Below, piece by piece: positions 32,033 to 40,980 of a stretch of DNA of 64,000 nt. Each line of letters begins with the position of its first letter. Position 1 is the first letter of the stretch. A model generated the notes under the pieces. It had not been told where the DNA came from and did not search any database. It worked only from the letters and a program-made list of their open reading frames with translations. The stretch spans positions 62,001-126,000 of the forward strand of contig NZ_CP097253.1 in the NCBI RefSeq assembly GCF_023380025.1, given 5' to 3'. Origin of the DNA: Sphingomonas glaciei. GTDB lineage: Bacteria > Pseudomonadota > Alphaproteobacteria > Sphingomonadales > Sphingomonadaceae. The position numbers and the translations under genes are program-made.

Positions 32033-33148
32033 TCAGGCGATCAAGGCCTGCCGGGTCAGCTTCTCACTCGCGAGCCATTCCCCGCACAGGGCAGCGATGC
32101 GGGGCGCAGCCTTGCCGTCGCCGAACGGGAACGCCGGCACCGCCATCGCGGCGTAGGCATCGCCATCTTCGAGCAGGTGGCGGACGTGGTGGACGATCTG
32201 GGTGCGATCATTGCCTACCAGCTGGCTGTTGCCGCTGGCGATGCCCTCCGGCCGCTCGGTGGTCGAGCGAAGGACCAGCAGGGGGATGCCGAGCGCCGGT
32301 GCTTCCTCCTGGATTCCGCCGGAATCGCTCAGCAGGATGTGCGCCGAGCGGATCGCGCCTACCATCGAGCGGTGGGCCATCGGCGACAGGAGCCTGATCC
32401 GCGGATGCCCGCCGAGCAGCAACCGGGCCGCGGCGGCCACCGAGGGATTGCTGTGGAGAACCACCTCGATCCGAAGCCACGGAATTTGCGCGAGATCGAT
32501 CAGCGCAAGCCCGATGGGGGTGAAAGCGGCACCCCAATTCTCGCGGCGGTGACAGGTGACCAGAAGCCGGGGAAGCCCGTGGCTGTCCAGTCTGGGCGGC
32601 AAGGCCAACAGGACGTCGAACAGGGCGTCGATGGCAGTATTGCCGGTGACGTGGACGCCGCCCGTCACGCCCTCCGCGGCGAGGTTGGCCGCATTGTCGG
32701 CGGTGGCGGCGAAGAGCAGGTGCGAGAGACGATCGATGGCGACGCGGTTGCCCTCCTCGGGCCACGGCAGCGCCAGGTCATGGCTGCGTAATCCGGCCTC
32801 GACATGGGCCAGCGGAAGCCCCGCGGCAGTTGCGGCCAGCGCCCCGCCGAGCGCACTGGAGGTGTCGCCCTGGACGATCAGCATGGCGGGTCGCTCGCTT
32901 GCCCGCAGGAGGGGCGCGATGGCGTTGGCGACGGCCTCGGCATGGACCCGGGGATCGCCCCCCGACGGACAGCGCAGCCGGGTGACGGGATGCGAGGCCA
33001 GGCCGAAGGCGGCGGGGTCGAGTTGGCTGTGCTGACCGGTCAGGACGATGTGGGGGGCAAGGTCCTGGGCCAGCAGAGCGCGCGCCACGGGAGCGAGCTT
33101 GATCGCTTCGGGCCGAGTGCCGACGACGAGCAGGATTGTTGGAGACAC
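32033..33148 (-). CDS. wecB: UDP-N-acetylglucosamine 2-epimerase (non-hydrolysing)
   Basis: Interconverts UDP-GlcNAc and UDP-ManNAc for surface polysaccharide synthesis, in the cytosol. Family blocks in order: VVGTRPEAIKLAPVARAL at the N-terminus, VQGDTSSALGGALAA, HVEAGLRSHD, PEEGNRVAIDRLSHLLFA, VTCHRRENWG and LLSDSGGIQEEAPALGIP, with the catalytic Asp, Glu and His residues. At 371 residues it is of normal length. A GGGAGGGAGG stretch six bases upstream selects GTG 33148 as the start instead of a longer ATG frame. It stands alone with respect to polysaccharide genes. Confidence 0.93.
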   Translation of the reverse strand: MSPTILLVVGTRPEAIKLAPVARALLAQDLAPHIVLTGQHSQLDPAAFGLASHPVTRLRCPSGGDPRVHAEAVANAIAPLLRASERPAMLIVQGDTSSALGGALAATAAGLPLAHVEAGLRSHDLALPWPEEGNRVAIDRLSHLLFAATADNAANLAAEGVTGGVHVTGNTAIDALFDVLLALPPRLDSHGLPRLLVTCHRRENWGAAFTPIGLALIDLAQIPWLRIEVVLHSNPSVAAAARLLLGGHPRIRLLSPMAHRSMVGAIRSAHILLSDSGGIQEEAPALGIPLLVLRSTTERPEGIASGNSQLVGNDRTQIVHHVRHLLEDGDAYAAMAVPAFPFGDGKAAPRIAALCGEWLASEKLTRQALIA

Positions 33149-33236
33149 AGACGCCCTCCCTCCCAGGAGAAAGCGATCCGGCACCGTTACGATTAACCGA
33201 ATTAACTACTTCCCGCAAGTGCGGTTGTTGCAAGCC

Positions 33237-33518
33237 TCAGCGGAAGTTGTCGGCGTACGCCTGGAGCTTGAGCTTGACCGGCGGGGCGGGGACGAGATGG
33301 TAGTCGAAGCCGTGCTTCACCGCATAGTCGATCGCCTGCTCCCTGGTCTCGAAGGCGAGGCGGACTTGGGTCGAGGTGGTGGCATTGCCGACCCAGCCGG
33401 TCAGCGGATCGTGGCGCTGCGCGCGCTCGCTCTCGAACTCGAGCGTCCACTTGCCGGCCTTGGCGCGGCCGCTCTGGGTGGTCTTGCGGTCGGTCTCGAT
33501 GATGCGGGCGGTGGGCAT
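33237..33518 (-). CDS. NDUFS4-like complex I accessory subunit
   Basis: A 93-residue protein of the ETC complex I subunit family (NDUFS4-like), an accessory subunit on the peripheral arm of NADH dehydrogenase. The signature runs TQSGRAKAGKWTLEFE, DPLTGWVGNATTSTQVRLAF and EQAIDYAVKHGFDYHLVPA. ATG 33518 gives the usual family N-terminus (ARI..TDRKTTQSG); a TTG at 33554 is an alternative. In alphaproteobacteria this gene is commonly separate from the nuo cluster. Confidence 0.88.
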   Translation of the reverse strand: MPTARIIETDRKTTQSGRAKAGKWTLEFESERAQRHDPLTGWVGNATTSTQVRLAFETREQAIDYAVKHGFDYHLVPAPPVKLKLQAYADNFR

Positions 33519-33550
33519 GAGGCGCGAGGTGGCGGAAGGATCGTGCGAAA

Positions 33551-36091
33551 TCAAGAGCGCGGCTTGGTGCGCAGGGTCGGCGTGGCCGACGCCGGGTCGT
33601 CGGGCCAGGGGTGGCGCGGGTAGCGGCCGCGCATCTCCTTGGCGACCTCGCGCCAGCTCCCGGCCCAGAAGGAAGGCAGGTCGCGGCTGGTCTGGATCGG
33701 GCGGCCGGCGGGCGAGGTGATGGCGAGGGTCAGCGGGACCTGACCGCCGGCGACCATCGGATGGGTCGCGAGCCCGAACAACGCCTGGGCGCGGACCTCC
33801 ACCGTCGGGCCACCGGGCGCGGCATAGTCAATCGGGTGGGCCGAGCCGGCCGGCGAGCGGAAGTGGCTGGGCACCAGCTTGTCGAGCCGCTGCTGGCCGT
33901 CCCAGCCGAGCAGGTTGTGGAGCGCCTGGACCAGCGCTCCGCCGCCGATATCCGACAGGCGGCGGCGGCCCTGGGCAAGCGGTGAGAGCCATTCGTCGAG
34001 ACGGGTTGCGAGCGCTTCGTCCGAGAGGTCGGGGAGGGTTGGGTCGCGCGAGGCGGCGAAGGCGGCCCGGGCGCGCAAGGCGTGGGCGTCCTCATTCCAT
34101 GGGAGGAGGTTGAGGCCATGCTCGGCGACGCCCTCGACGAGGGCGGCGGCGATGGCGTGGGGGTCGGGAGTGGGGTCGGGCCCGGAGGACAGGCGGATCG
34201 CGCCGAGCCGGCGGCTGCGGGAGGGGGTCACGCCGCCGGTAGCGGGATCGAAGGCGCCGTCATGGCGGGTCTCGATGCGGTCGCCGAACAGGGCGACCAC
34301 CTCGGCCTCGTCGATCGCGGCCGCCGACAGGATCCGGGCACCGGCCGCTGCACCGGCCACCTCGGCCACCGCCAGCCACTGGGCCGAGGCGAGCGAGGAG
34401 GCGGGATCGAGGCGGAATCCGCGACCGCCGACCGACTGCCAATGCTCGCCCGTGGGGCCGCGTCGGCGGGAGAGGCGGTCGGGGAAGGCGAGGGCGATTG
34501 CGGGTCCCAAATCGTTCACATCCTCGTTCGTCCTGAGCGAAGTCGAAGGACGTTGTCGCTGCCCTTCGCCTACGGCCCTTCGACTACGCGCCTGCGGCGC
34601 TCCGCTCAGGACGAACGATAAGAAACGCTTCCCCAGCCCCCTTGCCGCCTCGGCGCGCTTGCCGCGGTCGCTGCGCCAGCGGCGGTGGCGCAGGTCGAGG
34701 TCGGGGTCGTTGCCGCCCAGCCCGCGCTCGGTGAGGAGGACGGCGGCATCGGCAGCAGCCCGGCCGAAGCCGCGGGCAGAGGCTTCGATCAGCATGTGGG
34801 CGAGGCAAGGCTCGAGCGGCACCCGGGCGATGGCGCGGCCGTGGTCGGTGAGGCGGCCATCGGGGATCATCGCGCCGAGCGCTTCGAGGCGGCGGCGGGC
34901 TTCGGCGAGGGCGGCAGCGGGCGGCGGGTCGAGAAAGGGCAGGCGCGACGGATCGGCTTCGCCCCAGCCAAGGCAGGTGAGAAGCAGGCTCGACAGGTCG
35001 GCTTCGAGGATCTCTGGCGGGTCGTGGGCGGGGAGGGCGTTGAAGGCGGCCTCCTCCCATAGGCGATAGGCGATGCCCGGCCGCTGCCGGGCGGCGCGGC
35101 CGGCACGCTGGGTGACCGCGGCGCGGGAGGCGCGTTCGGTGACGAGGCGCGTCAGGCCGGCGCCGCGGTCGTAGCGCGGGCGGCGGGCAAGGCCGCTGTC
35201 GACCACCGCGGCGACGTGATCAAGGGTGACGCTGGTCTCGGCGATCGAGGTGGCGAGGACCAGCTTGCGGGTGCCGGGAGCGGGCGGGGCAAGCGCGGCG
35301 CGCTGGGCGGCGGGATCGACCTGGCCGTGGAGGCGGTGGAGGATCACTTCGGGGGGCAGGGCGCCGAGCGCGTCGGCGGTGCGCTCGATCTCGGCGACGC
35401 CGGGGAGAAAGGCGAGGACCGAGGCGTCACTGTCGGCCAGCGCACGGCGGCAGGCGGCGGCGACCTGGGGCTCGATCCGCGCGGCGGCATCGCGGCCGAG
35501 GTGGACCAGGGTGAGCGGGTGCGAGCGGCCCTCGGAGCGGATCATCGGCGGATCGCCTAGGAGGGCGGCGAAGCGCTCGCCATCGAGGGTGGCGCTCATC
35601 GCCAGTAGGCGGAGGTCGGGGCGCAGTGCGGCGGAGGCGTCGAGGGTGAGGGCAAGCGCGAGATCGCTATCGAGGCTGCGTTCGTGGACTTCGTCGAACA
35701 GCACCGCCGACACTCCGGCGAGTTCGGGATCGGCCTGCAAGCGAGACAGGAACACGCCGTGGGTCATGGCGATCAGCCGGGTGGACTTGCCGACCCTGCT
35801 GTCGAGGCGGGTCTGGTAACCGACTGTGGTCCCGGGCGCTTCGCCGAGGCCGCGGGCAACGAATTCGGCCGCAGCGCGGGCGGCGAGGCGGCGGGGGACC
35901 AGCAGAAGGACCTGGCCGCTGCACCATGACTGGTCGAGCAGCGCAGGAGGAATGACGGTGGTCTTGCCGGCGCCCGGCGGCGCGACAAGCAGCGCCCGCG
36001 AGCCATTGCGGAGGGCGGACAAGAGGTCGGGAAGGACAGAATGGATCGGGAGGGCGGTGGTCACGGGGGCCATCGCCTGCGGCCAGAACAT
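33551..36091 (-). CDS. hrpB: ATP-dependent helicase HrpB
   Basis: A DEAH-box helicase of 846 residues. Motif I is APPGAGKT at 37-44 and motif II is DEVH at 133-136; motif III is MSATLDG. Motifs V and VI appear as LATSIAETSVTLD and QRAGRAARQRPG. The HrpB-specific C-terminal region includes LLGWDGQQRLDKLVPSHF and GGPTVEVRAQALFGLATHP. Its RNA or DNA substrate is not well established. Residues about 490-524 are encoded by a REP-like hairpin that keeps the frame open, an unusual in-coding insertion. The start is ATG 36091, preceded by an AGAAGAG ribosome site. Confidence 0.93.
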   Translation of the reverse strand: MFWPQAMAPVTTALPIHSVLPDLLSALRNGSRALLVAPPGAGKTTVIPPALLDQSWCSGQVLLLVPRRLAARAAAEFVARGLGEAPGTTVGYQTRLDSRVGKSTRLIAMTHGVFLSRLQADPELAGVSAVLFDEVHERSLDSDLALALTLDASAALRPDLRLLAMSATLDGERFAALLGDPPMIRSEGRSHPLTLVHLGRDAAARIEPQVAAACRRALADSDASVLAFLPGVAEIERTADALGALPPEVILHRLHGQVDPAAQRAALAPPAPGTRKLVLATSIAETSVTLDHVAAVVDSGLARRPRYDRGAGLTRLVTERASRAAVTQRAGRAARQRPGIAYRLWEEAAFNALPAHDPPEILEADLSSLLLTCLGWGEADPSRLPFLDPPPAAALAEARRRLEALGAMIPDGRLTDHGRAIARVPLEPCLAHMLIEASARGFGRAAADAAVLLTERGLGGNDPDLDLRHRRWRSDRGKRAEAARGLGKRFLSFVLSGAPQARSRRAVGEGQRQRPSTSLRTNEDVNDLGPAIALAFPDRLSRRRGPTGEHWQSVGGRGFRLDPASSLASAQWLAVAEVAGAAAGARILSAAAIDEAEVVALFGDRIETRHDGAFDPATGGVTPSRSRRLGAIRLSSGPDPTPDPHAIAAALVEGVAEHGLNLLPWNEDAHALRARAAFAASRDPTLPDLSDEALATRLDEWLSPLAQGRRRLSDIGGGALVQALHNLLGWDGQQRLDKLVPSHFRSPAGSAHPIDYAAPGGPTVEVRAQALFGLATHPMVAGGQVPLTLAITSPAGRPIQTSRDLPSFWAGSWREVAKEMRGRYPRHPWPDDPASATPTLRTKPRS
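34520..34622. repeat. REP-like inverted repeat inside hrpB
   Basis: Left arm GTTCGTCCTGAGCGAAGTCG then AAGGA (34526-34550). Right arm CCTTCGACTACGCG then, after an inner GC hairpin, CTCCGCTCAGGACGAAC (34578-34616). The arms are complementary apart from the inner insertion, and the length leaves the hrpB frame open. Confidence 0.85.
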
Positions 36092-36322
36092 GCCAAACTC
36101 TTCTTTGCAAGCGGAGGCGAAGGCCTTGTCTCAACGGATGAGGCCCCCGCGCCGCTCGTCTAGCCCGCCGTTTGCGGCGTGACTCTTGCGGTGCGATGCG
36201 TGATCCTCCGCGTCGACGGGGCTGAGTCGCGATGATCGCCTTCGTATAGCGCTGTGTGACAGCGAGCCGGCTTCAGGGGCTCAGAGACCTCTCGTCGTGT
36301 GCGTCAATCAAGGAGGCTAGGC

Positions 36323-36580
36323 ATGAGAAGGTTCAGCAAGCACCTGATGATCGTCACGGTAATGATCGCCACGCCGGCGCTGGCCGGTGAAGTCACCGGA
36401 ACGGGAGCGTCGACCCCGATCCGCAGCGGTGTCGCGAGTTCAATCTGCGCTTATTCGGGCCTCAACGACGATGGGATGGGGCCAAGTACGCTGGTGCAAT
36501 CCTACGGTCAGATCCGGGCTGCGTTTGGCGGACCGGCGCCGATGAACGGCTCACCCGGCACATCCTGTCGAGGCAATTGA
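36323..36580 (+). CDS. Small exported protein
   Basis: An 85-residue protein with a signal peptide (LMIVTVMIATPALAG), followed by a short mature part with SSICAYSGLNDD and a C-terminal GTSCRGN. The two cysteines could form a disulfide. AGGAGG at 36310-36315 lies seven bases before ATG 36323. Not recognised. A hairpin terminator follows. Confidence 0.65.
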   Translation: MRRFSKHLMIVTVMIATPALAGEVTGTGASTPIRSGVASSICAYSGLNDDGMGPSTLVQSYGQIRAAFGGPAPMNGSPGTSCRGN

Positions 36581-36619
36581 AGCCCGCTTCTGCGGGTACG
36601 CTTTTCTAAGACGAACCGG

Positions 36620-36657
36620 AGCAGGCTGGTCGGCGCGCAAGGGCCCACCAGCCTGCT
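36620..36657. terminator. Hairpin between convergent genes
   Basis: AGCAGGCTGGT and ACCAGCCTGCT form a perfect 11-base stem with a 16-base loop, placed between the exported protein and alcohol dehydrogenase genes. No clear T run follows on either strand, so it is probably a bidirectional but weak terminator. Confidence 0.6.
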
Positions 36658-36675
36658 TGTCGAAGGCGAACTGCC

Positions 36676-37791
36676 TCAGTTCGCGTCGGCCTCCTCCTTG
36701 GCGAGGCTGGCCATGTCGATGACGTAGCGGAAGCGCACGTCGCCCTTTTCGACCTTCTTCATCGCGCTGTTGATGTCCTGGATCGGAATAACCGTGATGT
36801 CCGGGGCGATGCCGTGTTCGGCGCAGAAGTCGATCACTTCCTGGGTCTCGGCGATCGAACCGATCAGCGAGCCGGCGACCGACCGGCGGTGGAAAGCGAC
36901 CTGGCTGTTGTCGACCGCCGCCATCGGCTCAAGCGCGCCGACAATCACCAGCGTCTTGTCGCGCTTGAGGAGGGCGATGAACGGGTTGATGTCATGCTTT
37001 TCGGGGACGGTCGAGAGGATCAAGTCGAAGGTGCCGGGCACCGCGGCCAGTTGCTCGGCCTTTTCCTTGATCTCCTTCTCCATCGCTACGTGGCTCGCGC
37101 CCAGCGCTTCGGCTTCGGCCTTCTTTTCTTCGGTGCGGGTGAAGACGGTGACCTCGGCTCCGAGCGCCTTCGCCAACTTGACCGCCATGTGGCCGAGTCC
37201 GCCAAGGCCGATCACACCGACCTTGTCGCCCTTTTCCACCCCCCAATGCTTCATCGGTGAATAGGTGGTGACACCGGCGCAGAGGATCGGCGCGGCCTCC
37301 TCGGGTTTGAGCGCGTCGGGGATCGCGATCACGAAGTCCTCGCGGCAGACGATGTTGGAGGAATAGCCGCCGAAGGTGTTGTCGCGGCCGTACATGTTCT
37401 CACCGGTCGCCGCCTGCGCCGCCGGAATGAACGGGCCGTTGTAGGTGGCGAGAAAGCCGTTGGGGCCCTCGCAATAATTCTCGTCGCCTTCCTTGCACGG
37501 CGCGCACGACTGGCAGCTGTCGACCATGCAGCCGACGCCAACGATGTCGCCGACCTTATGCTTGCCGTCCTTGGCCGCTTTGGCGACGCGGCCGACGACC
37601 TCATGGCCGGGGACGCAGGGGTAGAGGGTGTTGCTCCACTCGTTCTTCACCTGGTGGATGTCCGAGTGGCAGACGCCGCAATAAAGGACTTCGATGAGAA
37701 GTTCGTTGGGTTTGGGTTCGTCGCGCTCGAAGCGGAAGGGCTTGAGGCGGCTGAAACTATGCTTGGCGGCGTAACCGATTGTGTCGACCAT
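36676..37791 (-). CDS. NAD(P)-dependent zinc alcohol dehydrogenase (YahK/CAD-like)
   Basis: A 371-residue medium-chain zinc alcohol dehydrogenase that interconverts aldehydes and alcohols. Catalytic zinc ligands lie in CGVCHSDIH and PGHEVVG, and the structural zinc ligands in CQSCAPCKEGDENYC. The cofactor fold is VGVIGLGGLGHMAVKLAKA, followed by TRTEEK; the absence of an acidic residue after the beta strand suggests NADP. The whole pattern fits the cinnamyl-alcohol-dehydrogenase branch. It is transcribed alone, convergent with the small exported protein. Confidence 0.92.
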   Translation of the reverse strand: MVDTIGYAAKHSFSRLKPFRFERDEPKPNELLIEVLYCGVCHSDIHQVKNEWSNTLYPCVPGHEVVGRVAKAAKDGKHKVGDIVGVGCMVDSCQSCAPCKEGDENYCEGPNGFLATYNGPFIPAAQAATGENMYGRDNTFGGYSSNIVCREDFVIAIPDALKPEEAAPILCAGVTTYSPMKHWGVEKGDKVGVIGLGGLGHMAVKLAKALGAEVTVFTRTEEKKAEAEALGASHVAMEKEIKEKAEQLAAVPGTFDLILSTVPEKHDINPFIALLKRDKTLVIVGALEPMAAVDNSQVAFHRRSVAGSLIGSIAETQEVIDFCAEHGIAPDITVIPIQDINSAMKKVEKGDVRFRYVIDMASLAKEEADAN

Positions 37792-37854
37792 GGGGTGCTT
37801 CTCTTGTCCTTGGGGGAGCAGGAGAAGCCCGCGGCGGCGGCTTAGGTTCCCCGT

Positions 37855-38862
37855 TTAATAGGCCCGGGCAACCGCAAATTCGACCGCCTGGGTGAGGGCG
37901 GCCTTGGCCTTGCCGGCGGGGAAGGGCGCGAGATTGTCGAGCGCGCGGCGGGCGTAGGTGCGGGCGCGTTCCAGCGTGTCGGCGATTGCCCCGGTGGCAT
38001 GGAACAGGTTGATCGCATGGGCGAGGTCTTCGTCGCCGGTCCGCTCGCCCGCCACGGCCTGCTTCCAGAAGACGCGGTCGTCGGCCGAGCCGCGGGCATA
38101 AGCGAGGATGATCGGCAGGGTCATCTTGCCCTCGCGGAAGTCATCGCCAAGGTCCTTGCCGCTGGTCTTGGCCTCCGAGGTATAGTCGATCGCGTCGTCG
38201 ACCAGTTGGAAGGCGATGCCGAGGTTGCGGCCGAAGGCGTTGAGTGCTTCCTGGGCCTCCTCACCCGCCTCGGCCACGACCGGCGCGATGTGGCAGGCGG
38301 CGGCGAACAGGGCGGCGGTCTTGGCTTCAATGATCTGAAGGTAGGTGTCCTCCGACGTGCCGATCTGGCGCTGCGCGGTGAGCTGCGCGACCTCACCCTC
38401 AGCGATGATCGCCGACGCGCGGCTGAGGATCTTGAGCACCTTAAGGCTGCCGTCCTCGACCATCAGCTCGAACGCGCGGGAGAACAGGAAATCGCCGACC
38501 AACACGCTGGCGGGATTGCCCCAGATGAGATTGGCGGTCCGCTTGCCGCGGCGGGTGCCGCTGCCGTCAACGACGTCGTCGTGGAGGAGGGTGGCGGTGT
38601 GGATGAATTCGACCGCGGCGGCGAGCATGTGGTGGCGGCTGCCGGGATATTGGCACAGCGCGGCCGAGGCGCAGGTCAGCATCGGGCGCATCCGCTTGCC
38701 GCCGCCCGCGATGAGGTGGCCGGCAAGCTCCGGAATGAGCGGTACTTCGCTCTGCATTCGGGCCAGAATGACACGATTTACCGCGTTCATGTCGGGCGCG
38801 GTGAGCGCTACAAGGGGGTCGAGGCTCGGCGCCGGGTTCAGCGAGTGGATGGAAGCGGTCAT
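37855..38862 (-). CDS. ispB: Polyprenyl diphosphate synthase
   Basis: A trans-isoprenyl diphosphate synthase (335 residues) that makes the long side chain of ubiquinone. FARM motif DDVVD at 95-99 with GTRRGKRTANL after it, and second aspartate motif DDAID at 222-226. AGGGKRMRP is the substrate-binding block. Chain length cannot be read with certainty, but the long form and the organism suggest a decaprenyl or similar product. The start is ATG 38862; the upstream open frame is non-coding and antisense to the kinase leader. Divergent from the hybrid kinase gene. Confidence 0.9.
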   Translation of the reverse strand: MTASIHSLNPAPSLDPLVALTAPDMNAVNRVILARMQSEVPLIPELAGHLIAGGGKRMRPMLTCASAALCQYPGSRHHMLAAAVEFIHTATLLHDDVVDGSGTRRGKRTANLIWGNPASVLVGDFLFSRAFELMVEDGSLKVLKILSRASAIIAEGEVAQLTAQRQIGTSEDTYLQIIEAKTAALFAAACHIAPVVAEAGEEAQEALNAFGRNLGIAFQLVDDAIDYTSEAKTSGKDLGDDFREGKMTLPIILAYARGSADDRVFWKQAVAGERTGDEDLAHAINLFHATGAIADTLERARTYARRALDNLAPFPAGKAKAALTQAVEFAVARAY

Positions 38863-38955
38863 CTCGCCCGGGTCGGTAGAAGCGGGCGCGGGGAAGGGCA
38901 AGCTTGACCGGGCGGGGAGAGGGCGGAACCATCTGCTTCGCCGTGACTTGGACGA

Positions 38956-40980
38956 GTGGGGCATGACGGGGGCGAAACGATCCTGAGGAACAGTCGATCG
39001 ACGTGGTTGATCGTGGCGGCGGCGCTGGTGCCGCTGCTGCTGTTCGCTGTTTTCCAAGTGGGATATACCGCACGCGAGCAGCGCCGCACCGTGGAGGACA
39101 GCGCGCTCAGCGTTGCCGGCAAGCTGATCCTCGCCGCCGACGTCGAGACGGTGCGTTATGCCGCGCTGCTGGATGCGCTAGCGACTTCCCGCCCGCTGCG
39201 AGAGAGCAATTGGGAACGGCTTAGACAGCGCTTTGGCGAGTTCCAGGCGCTCAATCCCGACCTGCGCGGGCTGGCCGTCGAGGACACCAGCGGAGCGCAA
39301 GTGGCGGTGATGGGCGCGACGATCGTGCGCGAGGTGTCGACAGCGAGCGGGCCGCCGACCAGCAAGCCTTTGTTCGCCGGCTATGTACGGACGGGCGACT
39401 GCCTGTGCCTGATGTTCAGGCGAACAGCGTTTGCCGAAGACGGTCGGCGGCTGGTGGTCACGCTGCTGACCGACAGCCGCCAATTCGGACGCCTGATGCC
39501 GGCGACGAGTGACTATCCGGTCAGCGCGCTGGCGGGGCCCAAGGCCCATTTCATCGCGCGTTCGGTAGAAAATGAAAAACGGTTCGGGACGTTGTCCTCG
39601 GCGTACCTGCAGCAGGCGGTCGTGTCCGGGGATGGCGAGGGCATCTATCGCGGTGTGACCCTTGAGGGGCTGGAGAATTACACTGCCTTTTCGCGGTCGG
39701 AACGGACCGGGTGGACCGCACACGTCGCGCTTGGGTCGGACTATATCGACAATCCGGCGCGGAGGTTCCTGGCCTCGCTGGTGGCGGCGGCGCTGCTGTC
39801 GTTGCTGCTGGCCGGGTTGCTGATCGCCTTCGCGCTGCGCCAGATGGTGGAAGCCCGGCGGGTCGCCGAGCGGATGCAGCAGGCGCAGAAGATGGAGGCG
39901 TTGGGGCAGCTGACTGGCGGGCTGGCGCACGACTTCAACAACCTGCTGACGCCGGTGATCGGGGTGCTCGACCAACTGACCCGGCGCGACAGCCTGGACG
40001 AGCGCGGCAAGAAGCTTGCGACGGGCGCACTGACCGCGGCGCAGCGGGCAGCCAAGCTGACCCAGCAGTTACTGGCCTTTTCGCGCCGCCAGCGGCTCAC
40101 CGTGGAGCCAGTCTCCGTAGAGGTCCTGCTCAACAGCATAGCCGGGCTGGTCGAGCGGACGATCAGTGGACGGCACCAGTTCACGATCGAAGCCGACCCT
40201 GAAGCGGGGTGCGTGCGGAGCGACCTGACTCAGCTCGAGCTGGCGCTGCTGAACCTTGCGATCAACGCACGCGATGCGGCGCCTGATGGCTCGACCATCG
40301 TCCTCCGGGTGAGCAGGGAAGAGGCCAGCCAACCGGGCGGAGCGGGATTCGTGCGCTTTGCCATGATCGATCGCGGCAGCGGCATGGATGAGGAAACCAG
40401 TCGGCGCGCGCTGGAGCCGTTCTTCACCACCAAACCGACCGGGCGAGGCACCGGGCTTGGCCTGGCGCAGGTGTTCGGGGTGGTCGAGCAATCGGGCGGC
40501 ACGGTCGAGATCGTGTCGGAACTGGGTCAAGGCACGACGGTGAACCTGCGGTTGCCTGCTTGCTCACCTGGTGACGAAGTGGCGGTGCGCGCGGCGAACC
40601 AGGCTGACCCGGTCGCGGCCTCGCGGTCGCTGCGGCTGCTGGTCGTTGACGACGAACCCGACGTCCGCGCCACCCTTGCCCAGATGCTGAGCGAGGCTGG
40701 CCATTCGGTGGATTCGGTGTCGAACGCCAAGAGTGCGCTGGCGGCACTGCAGAACGAGAGGTTCGACCTAGTGGTGTCCGATTATCTGATGCCCGAGATG
40801 AATGGCGCTGAGCTGATCGCGCAGGCACGGCAATTGTGGCCGGAGCAGCCGTTCCTGGTGGTCAGCGGCTATTCGGATAGCGACGAACTGGCGCGCAGTT
40901 GCCCCAATGCGATCCGCCTGGAAAAGCCGTTCACCGGGGCGCAGTTGCTGGTCGGGGTAGAGCGGGCGCTGGGCGCCTGA
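38956..40980 (+). CDS. Hybrid histidine kinase with receiver domain
   Basis: A 674-residue membrane sensor. Helix one is STWLIVAAALVPLLLFAVFQ. A periplasmic sensor of about 230 residues follows, then helix two (FLASLVAAALLSLLLAGLLIAF). HisKA phosphoacceptor GGLAHDFNNLL, N box LNLAINARDAA, ATPase motif FTTKPTGRGTGLGLAQVFG. A C-terminal receiver carries VVDDEP and phospho-Asp in VVSDYLMPEMNG. The start GTG 38956 is uncertain; TTG 39006 would sit inside the first helix. Its stop abuts the stop of the next kinase gene. Signal unknown, no partner regulator in the same direction. Confidence 0.93.
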   Translation: MGHDGGETILRNSRSTWLIVAAALVPLLLFAVFQVGYTAREQRRTVEDSALSVAGKLILAADVETVRYAALLDALATSRPLRESNWERLRQRFGEFQALNPDLRGLAVEDTSGAQVAVMGATIVREVSTASGPPTSKPLFAGYVRTGDCLCLMFRRTAFAEDGRRLVVTLLTDSRQFGRLMPATSDYPVSALAGPKAHFIARSVENEKRFGTLSSAYLQQAVVSGDGEGIYRGVTLEGLENYTAFSRSERTGWTAHVALGSDYIDNPARRFLASLVAAALLSLLLAGLLIAFALRQMVEARRVAERMQQAQKMEALGQLTGGLAHDFNNLLTPVIGVLDQLTRRDSLDERGKKLATGALTAAQRAAKLTQQLLAFSRRQRLTVEPVSVEVLLNSIAGLVERTISGRHQFTIEADPEAGCVRSDLTQLELALLNLAINARDAAPDGSTIVLRVSREEASQPGGAGFVRFAMIDRGSGMDEETSRRALEPFFTTKPTGRGTGLGLAQVFGVVEQSGGTVEIVSELGQGTTVNLRLPACSPGDEVAVRAANQADPVAASRSLRLLVVDDEPDVRATLAQMLSEAGHSVDSVSNAKSALAALQNERFDLVVSDYLMPEMNGAELIAQARQLWPEQPFLVVSGYSDSDELARSCPNAIRLEKPFTGAQLLVGVERALGA

